This document shows, piece by piece, positions 1-5,907 of a stretch of 34,125 nucleotides of DNA (the first letter of the stretch is position 1; every line of letters starts with the position of its first letter). The position numbers were made by a program, and so were the translations under genes. Origin of the DNA: Pseudomonas sp. IPO3778 (lineage in GTDB: Bacteria; Pseudomonadota; Gammaproteobacteria; Pseudomonadales; Pseudomonadaceae); the NCBI RefSeq assembly GCF_013386825.1, contig NZ_JACARC010000080.1, positions 1 through 34,125 on the forward strand. Direction: 5' to 3'. A model generated the notes under the pieces. It saw only the letters and a program-made list of their open reading frames with translations. It had not been told where the DNA came from and searched no databases.

Positions 1-19
1 CAAAATTTCTGACACCCCC
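1..19 (-). mobile_element. Putative insertion-sequence terminus at the left edge
   Basis: Read outward (minus strand) these bases are GGGGGTGTCAGAAATTTTG, identical to the last bases of the window read on the plus strand. They abruptly replace the continuation of the intergenic repeat at 20-42. A short conserved end that interrupts a repeat at two different places is expected of an IS terminal inverted repeat. The CAAAATTTCTGACA core resembles what I remember of IS256-family ends, but no transposase is inside the window and the family cannot be confirmed here. Confidence 0.45.
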
Positions 20-42
20 GCCGTTACCGCAGCAACGGATAT
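20..42 (-). repeat. Truncated copy of an intergenic repeat (ATATCCGTT..GGTAACGGC)
   Basis: On the minus strand this reads ATATCCGTTGCTGCGGTAACGGC, then stops at the putative IS end. A longer copy of the same repeat sits at 34058-34105, differing at a few positions (GCTGC versus TCTTC). I know this sequence type as a frequent intergenic repeat of fluorescens-group pseudomonads, often located just after gene ends. Here it follows the stop codon of the gene at 51-572. Confidence 0.55.
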
Positions 43-50
43 ACCCCCAA

Positions 51-572
51 TCAACGCACCCTCACAGCCTCAACCCACCCGGGGTCCAACCGCGTCTGGT
101 CAGGTTCAATCCCCAACCCCCGCATCCGCTCCAGGTGCTCATCAACCTCCCGCACCAACTGCGCCTGAGAGCTGGAATTGGCGTCCAGTTCGTGCATCTG
201 CATCAACCCAAGGTGATAAAACCGCAGCAACTTGATCGCCACCGGGTCATTCGCCTTCACCCCCTCAGTCACCTTGTGCATCACATTCGTCACACTCATC
301 AAACTGCGCTTGAGCTGCCAGCCATATACCGCCGGCGCCAACCAGGCCTGGCGCCAGAACGGCCCCCGCACCAGGGCGACAGTGATCAACACCCCAGCAA
401 ACACCCCTCCAACATTAAAGCGAAAATTATCTCCGCCAGGCTCACCAAACACCATCACCGCCAAGCTGGACAGCCCCATCGCCAACACCACAAACACCAC
501 CGCGACTATCAACGTGCTACGTCGCGTCTGCTGGCGAAAAACAATCGGGTCGCACGGTTTAAGCTCAAACAT
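51..572 (-). CDS. DUF3087-like small inner-membrane protein
   Basis: The 173-residue protein begins MFELKPCDPIVFRQQTRRS. It has two hydrophobic segments (about residues 19-43 and 52-70) followed by a soluble C-terminal half of about 100 residues with helical, charged character (VDEHLERMRGL). This matches my memory of the DUF3087 family of pseudomonads, whose function is unknown. The reading frame stays open far upstream, but the ATG at 570-572 has a GGAG about 11 bases ahead and starts where the family normally starts. The upstream extension is rich in Arg and Cys and looks like the antisense of the small genes at 725-1116. It is probably a two-pass membrane protein with a cytoplasmic tail. 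Confidence 0.7.
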   Translation of the reverse strand: MFELKPCDPIVFRQQTRRSTLIVAVVFVVLAMGLSSLAVMVFGEPGGDNFRFNVGGVFAGVLITVALVRGPFWRQAWLAPAVYGWQLKRSLMSVTNVMHKVTEGVKANDPVAIKLLRFYHLGLMQMHELDANSSSQAQLVREVDEHLERMRGLGIEPDQTRLDPGWVEAVRVR

Positions 573-661
573 CCGGGTGCAGTCTCCATGGGCTGAGTAG
601 GGGTATAACGCCGGCCGGCATCTTCTCATGCTTCGCCCGTCGGAGTGACGGTAATCCGGTT

Positions 662-690
662 GAACGATGCCCCACCGCGATTTCTCTAAA
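662..690 (+). promoter_or_regulatory. Candidate AlgU/RpoE (sigma-22) promoter
   Basis: A GAACGA element (662-667) is separated by 17 bases from TCTAAA (685-690). This fits the AlgU-type consensus (GAACTT, 16-17 bases, TCTGA) reasonably well. Transcription would begin near 697, giving a leader of about 28 bases to the ATG at 725, with the GAGGTG ribosome site at 715-720 between. The match is by eye and the -35 element has a mismatch. Confidence 0.4.
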
Positions 691-724
691 CCTCGTAGGC
701 AACCGACCCCAAGCGAGGTGAACC

Positions 725-898
725 ATGACCCGGTATCAGCAACAGCCGCCCGGCACGCCCAATCCCGATCGCACCCCTGGCGAAGAAGAGCGCGACAACG
801 ACGCGCTGCGTCCCAACGACCCTGCCGACCGGGAAAACGACGAAGAGCGGGTCGAGGAAGACCTGGAAACCCTGCACGACAAGGCCCGCCCCCTGTAA
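725..898 (+). CDS. Small acidic hydrophilic protein
   Basis: An ATG at 725, preceded closely by GAGGTG, opens a 57-residue frame that is almost entirely polar. The N-terminal part is Gln/Pro-rich (MTRYQQQPPGTPNPD). The C-terminal part is highly charged, with clusters such as GEEERDND and ENDEERVEEDLETL. There is no signal peptide or membrane segment. I do not recognise a named domain. The composition is that of an intrinsically disordered stress-type protein. It lies 23 bases before the next small gene (922-1116) in the same direction, and both probably share the candidate AlgU promoter at 662-690. It is too short for most gene callers, so its support is the ribosome site, the codon pattern and the context. 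Confidence 0.6.
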   Translation: MTRYQQQPPGTPNPDRTPGEEERDNDALRPNDPADRENDEERVEEDLETLHDKARPL

Positions 899-921
899 CC
901 CGGGGCGCCAAGGAGGTAGTG

Positions 922-1116
922 ATGAGTAACCGTCAAAGTGGCCCGCATTCATCGGAGCATTCCAGCGGCAAGGACGAATTGGGTTTCGACCCCGATTCCC
1001 CGGACGTCGCCGACCCCCAGGTCGACCCGGTGGGCCCTGCCATTGCACCGTTGGACAAGCCAGAAAAAACCGGCAAGAAGCCGGCCTACGATCCCCTGGG
1101 GGATCTGAAAAAGTGA
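922..1116 (+). CDS. Small acidic protein, possibly DUF6021-like
   Basis: The 64-residue frame starts at an ATG five bases after a strong AGGAGG site (911-916). The frame is open upstream to 667, but that part overlaps the preceding small gene in another frame and has no ribosome site. The protein is hydrophilic, with the repeated acidic/proline pattern GFDPDSPDVADPQVDPVGP in the middle and a basic end (YDPLGDLKK). Proteins of this look are annotated DUF6021 in Pseudomonas as far as I recall; that link is tentative. It has no membrane segment or catalytic motif. It forms a two-gene unit with 725-898 and ends just before an intrinsic terminator. Confidence 0.65.
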   Translation: MSNRQSGPHSSEHSSGKDELGFDPDSPDVADPQVDPVGPAIAPLDKPEKTGKKPAYDPLGDLKK

Positions 1117-1120
1117 AGTG

Positions 1121-1146
1121 AGCCCCGCCATCGTGCGGGGCTTTTT
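1121..1146 (+). terminator. Intrinsic terminator of the small-gene operon
   Basis: A stem of AGCCCCGC pairing with GCGGGGCT around a short CATCGT loop is followed by a run of five Ts. It starts four bases after the stop codon at 1114-1116. It may also serve the converging gene at 1153-1398 from the other side, because that strand has As next to the stem. Confidence 0.8.
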
Positions 1147-1152
1147 CTTTCC

Positions 1153-1398
1153 TCATCCAAGCCGTTTTGGGGCTGTCCATGTCACCTCGGTGATGCCGAA
1201 CTTCTCCGCCCAGGGCCGGGTGGTCTTTTTCACCCGCTCGTGGCCCTGTCGGCCAATGCGCCCCACATGGGCAATGTCGGCGTCAACGGCCGCCCAATGC
1301 CAGGCTTCGGCGTTGTTCATGATCTCGGCACGCACCACAAAGGTTTTCGGTTCGCCGTGTAGCAAGTAGTGAATGGTGTAGATCGTCGCGGTACTCAT
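1153..1398 (-). CDS. DUF6555-like small protein
   Basis: The 81-residue protein begins MSTATIYTIHYLLHG and contains the block EIMNNAEAWHWAAVDADI followed by a basic C-terminal half (GRQGHERVKKTTRPWAEKFG). This arrangement matches the Pseudomonas DUF6555 family as I remember it; its function is unknown. The ATG has an AGGGAGG site six bases upstream, which fixes the start. No signal peptide or membrane segment is visible. It converges on the small acidic genes and shares their terminator region. Its promoter should lie in 1400-1470, which also contains a perfect tandem 10-base repeat. Confidence 0.65.
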   Translation of the reverse strand: MSTATIYTIHYLLHGEPKTFVVRAEIMNNAEAWHWAAVDADIAHVGRIGRQGHERVKKTTRPWAEKFGITEVTWTAPKRLG

Positions 1399-1435
1399 GG
1401 TGCCTCCCTGTCTTGTAGTGAATGGATATAAATCC

Positions 1436-1455
1436 GTTCAGAAAGGTTCAGAAAG
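1436..1455. repeat. Perfect tandem 2 x 10 bp repeat GTTCAGAAAG
   Basis: Two adjacent copies of GTTCAGAAAG lie upstream of the gene at 1153-1398, about 40-60 bases before its start codon. The position could make it an operator or part of the promoter, but two copies of ten bases may also be chance slippage. Confidence 0.4.
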
Positions 1456-1556
1456 TTTACGCAAGTCAGGGCGGGTGTTTGCGTCAGATCACAATTGGCA
1501 AACAACGGCCTTCGGGGTATTAGTGATGTCTTTGCCGCCCTCGCCAGGATTGCGTC

Positions 1557-2387
1557 ATGCCAGAGCTGACCCATAGCCGCCTCTACCTGCAACGTTTGGG
1601 CTACGACACGCCGCCACCGCCCACCCTGCAAACCCTGCAGGATTTGCAGTTGCGCCACGTCAGTACCTTCGCGTTTGAAAGCCTGTCGACCCTGCTGCAC
1701 GCACCGGTGCCGATCGATTTGCCGAGCGTCGAGCAAAAAGTCCTGTTCGACGGGCGGGGTGGTTACTGCTACGAGCTGAACCAAATGTTCCTGGCCTTGC
1801 TGCAGGAGTTGGGCTTCGACGCGCGGGGCATTACCGGCCGCGTGGTAATGGGCGGCCCGCCGGATGCACTCACGGCACGTACCCATCGCCTGAGCCTGGT
1901 GACCCTGGACGGTGTGCGTTACATCAGCGATGTCGGTTTTGGCGGGATGGTACCCACCAGCCCGTTGCAACTGGACACCGACGCCACCCAGGCCACCGCC
2001 CATGAACCCTATCGCCTGAGCTTGAACGAGGGCAGCTACACCTTGTGGGCTCAGGTTGCCGGTGAGTGGCGCGGCTTGTATGTGTTCGACTTGCAGTTGC
2101 AGTCACGTATCGACTACGAAATCGGCAACTGGTACGTCTCCACCCATCCCGATTCGCCGTTCCTCGGCCAGTTGAAAGTAGCCCTGATCGGCCCGGGATT
2201 GCGCCGCACGCTGAACAATGGCCAGTACGCGATTCACTACCTGGATCGCCCCAGCGAAAAGCGCGCCATCGAGGACGTGGATGAGCTGCTGACGCTGCTG
2301 CAAGCCAGCTTTGGGATTCGCCTGCCGGAGCATCCACAGTTGCGGCCCATTCTCGAGCGTTTGCTGGCGCCCGTCCAAGAGGCTTGA
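1557..2387 (+). CDS. nat: Arylamine N-acetyltransferase
   Basis: The 276-residue protein has the full length of the prokaryotic NAT family, cytoplasmic enzymes that move an acetyl (or longer acyl) group from CoA to arylamines and hydrazines. The Cys-His-Asp triad is visible: C71 in RGGYCYELN, H110 in ARTHRLSL, and D125 in YISDVGFGG. The N-terminal helical segment (HVSTFAFESL) and the GRGGYC motif are also typical. The start ATG at 1557 has CAGGA about eight bases upstream. It stands alone between the divergent 1153-1398 gene and the remnant at 2393-2512. Its physiological substrate is not shown by the context. Confidence 0.93.
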   Translation: MPELTHSRLYLQRLGYDTPPPPTLQTLQDLQLRHVSTFAFESLSTLLHAPVPIDLPSVEQKVLFDGRGGYCYELNQMFLALLQELGFDARGITGRVVMGGPPDALTARTHRLSLVTLDGVRYISDVGFGGMVPTSPLQLDTDATQATAHEPYRLSLNEGSYTLWAQVAGEWRGLYVFDLQLQSRIDYEIGNWYVSTHPDSPFLGQLKVALIGPGLRRTLNNGQYAIHYLDRPSEKRAIEDVDELLTLLQASFGIRLPEHPQLRPILERLLAPVQEA

Positions 2388-2392
2388 TATAG

Positions 2393-2512
2393 AGCCTTCA
2401 CCAGTTCGATGACATGACCCTGCGCGTTGAACTGGGCGCCCGCCGTACCATTGATGGCCGCGCCAAGCTCAAGCGTGACGAGTATGGGTTCAAGGTGGGT
2501 ATAGCCTTCTAA
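2393..2512 (+). pseudogene. C-terminal remnant of an outer-membrane beta-barrel gene
   Basis: Directly after the acetyltransferase there is a short frame without a start codon of its own, opening after a TAG at 2390-2392. It reads LHQFDDMTLRVELGARR and ends DEYGFKVGIAF, then stop. Alternating polar/aromatic residues and a terminal Phe are typical of the last strand of autotransporter or other beta-barrel proteins. A neighbouring frame (YRAFTSSMT) could be the continuation after a one-base shift. I read it as the eroded 3' end of a lost gene. The alternative is a non-coding coincidence, since only about 40 residues are left. Confidence 0.35.
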
Positions 2513-2530
2513 GGCGGGCCCGACTCTAAA

Positions 2531-2640
2531 TGTGGGAGCGGGCTTGCTGTGGCGAGCGGGCTTGCCCCGCGTTGGGCTGCGAAGCAGCCCCATCAATCTG
2601 TGGTGAAAGCCCCCTCACCACAGCAAGCCCGCTCTCCCAT
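2531..2640. repeat. REP-type palindromic element
   Basis: This begins TGTGGGAGCGGGCTTGC and ends with the inverted form GCAAGCCCGCTCTCCCA, with a second partial head (GCGAGCGGGCTTGCCCCG) and GGGCTGCGAAGCAGCCC inside. It is a typical Pseudomonas REP doublet. It sits between the barrel remnant and the cytochrome operon. From 2641 to 2768 I see only the leader of that operon, with no further gene. Confidence 0.85.
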
Positions 2641-2768
2641 TTGATCGGCGTTGCTGCTCAATCAACTGTCCGCCCAAGCCCCCCTTTCTGTCCCCCAATA
2701 CCCTCAACGCCGCGCCCTGGCTGCCTTAGTGTGGATCTCGCTTTCACACAATAAGAGAGAGGGTGGCT

Positions 2769-3137
2769 ATGCGGGCAATCAACCCCCGTCGCATCGGTCT
2801 GCTGCTGGCCGTGACCTGCCTGCTGGCAGCCTGTGACGACACACCGAAACATCCCCCCGAGCGCGCCACGGCAGCCAATGCCATGCCCGGCGACGCAGCC
2901 CTGGCACAGGTCTACGACACCAGTTGCAAGCTATGCCACGCCAACCCGGCCTCCGGCGCGCCGTTGACCGGGGACGGCCCGGCCTGGAACCCGCGCATCG
3001 CCCAGGGCCCGGACACTCTGCTGGACCACACCATCAACGGCTACAACGGCATGCCACCGATGGGCCTGTGTGTGCAGTGCTCCGAAGAGCAATTCCTGGG
3101 GCTGATCAGCTTTATGTCGGGTCAACACATTCAATAA
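2769..3137 (+). CDS. Lipoprotein c-type cytochrome (cytochrome c5-like)
   Basis: The 122-residue protein carries a lipoprotein signal (basic MRAINPRR, hydrophobic stretch, LLAAC lipobox with Cys22). The following Asp residues favour inner-membrane anchoring by the E. coli rule. The mature domain has one haem site C53-K-L-C56-H57, candidate axial Met95 or Met98 in NGMPPMG, and a second cysteine pair C101/C104 (CVQC), as in cytochrome c5. I chose the ATG at 2769, because the GTG two codons earlier sits inside the AGAGAGGG ribosome site. It is the first gene of a unit with a Tat-exported FAD oxidase 17 bases downstream, so it is plausibly that enzyme's electron acceptor in the periplasm. Confidence 0.88.
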   Translation: MRAINPRRIGLLLAVTCLLAACDDTPKHPPERATAANAMPGDAALAQVYDTSCKLCHANPASGAPLTGDGPAWNPRIAQGPDTLLDHTINGYNGMPPMGLCVQCSEEQFLGLISFMSGQHIQ

Positions 3138-3154
3138 AAATAACGGGGTAGGCG

Positions 3155-4543
3155 ATGGCGCTTTCACGGCGAGAATTGTTGCAGCGCGGCGCGGTAGCCG
3201 GCGCGTTTATGGCATTGACCAGCAACCCGGTGCTGGCCCAGTTGGCCCGGGCACCGCGGCTGATTCCCTGGCGCAACTGGTCGGGAGCGCAAACCTGTTT
3301 GCCCCTGGCGCGGCTGGCGCCAAAGACCCTCGACGAGCTGGTGCAAGTCATCACTCAGGCACCGGGCAAGGTGCGGCCGGTGGGCTCGGGGCATTCGTTC
3401 AGTGCATTGGTGCCCACCGACGGCACGTTGCTGTCCCTGAGTTTTTTCAACGGCCTGCTGGAGCATGACCCGCAAACCTTGCAGGCGACCTTTGCCGCCG
3501 GCACGCCGATGTCACGCATGGGCCAGGCCTTGAAAGACGTCGGCCAGGCGCTGCCGAACATGGCGGATATCGATTACCAGACCTTGGCCGGGGCGATCTC
3601 CACCTCAACCCACGGCACCGGGGTGGGTTTCACCTCTTACTCCGGTTGCGTCACCGGCCTGCAACTGGTGACCGCCCAGGGCGAGGTGTTGGAGTGCGAC
3701 GCCAGCCGGCACCCCGAGGTGTTCAGCGCCGCCCGGGTGTCCCTCGGCGCCCTCGGCGTGGCCACTAAAGTGCGTTTGCAAAACCGCGCGCCGTACCGCC
3801 TGCGGGAGCGCCAGTGGATCGCCAAGACCGAGGAACTGTTGGAGGACGTAGGGAAAAACACCCGGGAAAACCAGCACTGGGAAATGCTCGTGGTCACCCA
3901 TTCCGACTACGCGCTGTCCATCGCCCTGAATGAAACCACCGACCCCGAAACCCCGCCCATCGACCCGGCCGAGGCGGGCGGCAATGAGTTCGTGTCGATC
4001 ATCGAAAAGCTCGACAAATACGGCAGCGATTTCCCCGACGCACGCCGCACCTTACTCAACAGCCTGCGCTTTTTTGCCAGCTTCGATGACCGCGTCGCCG
4101 AGTCGTTCCAGGTGTACGCCAACGTGCGCAATGTACGCTTCAACGAGATGGAATATTCGGTGCCCGCCGAGCACGGCCCGGCCTGCCTGCGGGAAATCCT
4201 CAAGCTGATCAACGACAAGGACCTGCGCACCTGGTTTCCCATCGAGTACCGCTACGTCAAGGCCGATGACATTCCGCTGAGCATGTTCGAGGGCCGCGAC
4301 AGCTGCTCGATCTCCGTGCACCAGCACTACACCATGGACCACCACAACTTCTTTGCCGCCGTGGAACCGATCTTCTGGAAATACGCCGGCCGCCCGCACT
4401 GGGGCAAGTTGCATACCCTCAATGCCCGCACCTTGCAGCCGCTGTATCCGCGCTGGGACGCGTTCACCCGGGTGCGCCGTGAGCTGGACCCCAGCGGCAA
4501 ATTCCTGAATGCCCACCTGTCATCGATTCTGGGAGTTGCCTGA
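3155..4543 (+). CDS. Tat-exported FAD-linked sugar-lactone/alditol oxidase-like protein
   Basis: The 462-residue protein opens with a twin-arginine signal (SRRELLQRG, hydrophobic stretch, PVLA near residue 28), so it should act folded in the periplasm. It has a PCMH/VAO-type FAD domain: PVGSGHSFS places His80 where alditol and aldonolactone oxidases bind FAD covalently. The STHGTG block follows at about 150. The C-terminal part has the D-arabinono-1,4-lactone oxidase signature HWGKLHTL. Family members oxidise sugar lactones or polyols, passing electrons to oxygen or to an acceptor. The cytochrome gene just upstream makes a cytochrome-coupled dehydrogenase likely here, but the substrate is unknown. 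Its stop codon overlaps the start of the next gene by one base (TGATG). Confidence 0.85.
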   Translation: MALSRRELLQRGAVAGAFMALTSNPVLAQLARAPRLIPWRNWSGAQTCLPLARLAPKTLDELVQVITQAPGKVRPVGSGHSFSALVPTDGTLLSLSFFNGLLEHDPQTLQATFAAGTPMSRMGQALKDVGQALPNMADIDYQTLAGAISTSTHGTGVGFTSYSGCVTGLQLVTAQGEVLECDASRHPEVFSAARVSLGALGVATKVRLQNRAPYRLRERQWIAKTEELLEDVGKNTRENQHWEMLVVTHSDYALSIALNETTDPETPPIDPAEAGGNEFVSIIEKLDKYGSDFPDARRTLLNSLRFFASFDDRVAESFQVYANVRNVRFNEMEYSVPAEHGPACLREILKLINDKDLRTWFPIEYRYVKADDIPLSMFEGRDSCSISVHQHYTMDHHNFFAAVEPIFWKYAGRPHWGKLHTLNARTLQPLYPRWDAFTRVRRELDPSGKFLNAHLSSILGVA

Positions 4544-5811
4544 TGAACCGCAGACATTTCATGCTCGGCACCGGCGTGTTGCTGGTGGGTGGTGCGATGT
4601 TGCTCCGGCCGGGCGACCGGGGCAGCCCCTACACCGAGTACTTCCGCAGCCTCAACCAGGAACTTAAGGCCCATGGCCCGATGCGCCCGGTGATGCTGAT
4701 CGACCTGGACCGGCTGGACCACAACATTGATGTGGTGATGCAGTCGGTGCAGCGTGGCGGCAAGCACCTGCGGCTGGTGGAAAAATCCCTGCCGTCACCG
4801 GGGCTGCTGGCCTACATCGCCAAGCGTGCCGGCACCCAACGGTTGATGTCGTTTCACCAGCCGTTTCTGAACCACGATGCCCAGGTCTTTCCCGACGCCG
4901 ATATCCTGCTGGGCAAGCCGTTGCCGGTGCGTTCGGCCGAGCTGTTTTATCAGCACCACAAAGGCCCGTTTGATCCTTCCCGGCAGTTGCAATGGTTGCT
5001 GGATACTCCCGAGCGCCTGCAGCAATACCTGGCGCTGGCCCAGGGGTTGGGGACGAAGCTGCGGGTCAATATTGAACTGGACGTGGGCCTGCACCGGGGC
5101 GGCATCAGCGATAACGCTGTGCTGGGGCAGATGCTGACGATGATCAGTGCGCACCCACAGCAACTGGAGTTCGCCGGGTTCATGGGCTACGACCCGTTTG
5201 TGGGCATGGGGGTGCCGGGGATTCTGGGGTCGCCCCAGGACCTGTTCGACAAGGTCATGCAGCGCTACAACGGCGCTGTGGACTACACCCGCCAGCACTT
5301 TGCGGCGCTGTGGCGTGACGGGCTGACGTTGAACACGGCGGGCAGCCCGAGTTATCGCATTCACGAGCAGGAAACACTCAGCAGCGAAGTGTCGGTGGGC
5401 ACCGCGTTGCTCAAGCCCACGCACTATGATTTGCCGTCGTTGAGTGAGCATGTGCCGGCGGCCTATATCGCCACGCCGGTGTTGAAGAGCACCGGGCCGG
5501 TGGATATTCCGGCGCTGGATGGCAAGTCGCGGTTGTTCTCGTGGTGGGATGCGAACCAGCGCGCCACGTTCTTTATCTATGGCGGCAACTGGATGGCCGA
5601 ATTTGAGTCGCCCACGGGTTTGCAAAGCAATGAGCTGTTCGGGCGCAGTTCCAATCAGGAGATGGTCAACGGTTCGCCCAAGGTGGGGCTGAACGTGGAG
5701 GATCAGGTGTTTCTGCGCCCGACCCAGAGTGAGTTTGTGCTGTTGCAGTTCGGCGATTTGCTGGCGGTGCGCGGCGGAAAAATCGTCGAGCAGTGGCCGG
5801 TCTACAGCTGA
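4543..5811 (+). CDS. Tat-exported PLP enzyme, alanine racemase N-domain / D-threonine aldolase-like
   Basis: The 422-residue protein starts MNRRHFMLGTG, a twin-arginine motif followed by a hydrophobic segment without a clear cleavage site, so it may stay anchored. The body is a fold-type III PLP barrel. IDLDRLDHN at about 53-61 is the usual first strand, and Lys81 in LVEKSLPSP is the likely Schiff-base lysine. A second domain contains NTAGSPSY and SVGTALLKP, as in D-threonine aldolase/DSD1-type enzymes. The family cleaves or racemises D-amino acids or beta-hydroxy amino acids; the substrate is unknown here. Translation is coupled to the upstream oxidase. Export of a folded, cofactor-loaded PLP enzyme with an FAD oxidase and a cytochrome suggests one periplasmic pathway. 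Confidence 0.8.
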   Translation: MNRRHFMLGTGVLLVGGAMLLRPGDRGSPYTEYFRSLNQELKAHGPMRPVMLIDLDRLDHNIDVVMQSVQRGGKHLRLVEKSLPSPGLLAYIAKRAGTQRLMSFHQPFLNHDAQVFPDADILLGKPLPVRSAELFYQHHKGPFDPSRQLQWLLDTPERLQQYLALAQGLGTKLRVNIELDVGLHRGGISDNAVLGQMLTMISAHPQQLEFAGFMGYDPFVGMGVPGILGSPQDLFDKVMQRYNGAVDYTRQHFAALWRDGLTLNTAGSPSYRIHEQETLSSEVSVGTALLKPTHYDLPSLSEHVPAAYIATPVLKSTGPVDIPALDGKSRLFSWWDANQRATFFIYGGNWMAEFESPTGLQSNELFGRSSNQEMVNGSPKVGLNVEDQVFLRPTQSEFVLLQFGDLLAVRGGKIVEQWPVYS

Positions 5812-5907
5812 CACACCGTGTGGAAGCTGCGTACAACCGGATGCGCGCGGTGCACCCGTGGGGATGACTAGGCTGGTTGAACCATTGGTTTTCAGGTCAA
5901 TCCGCTT

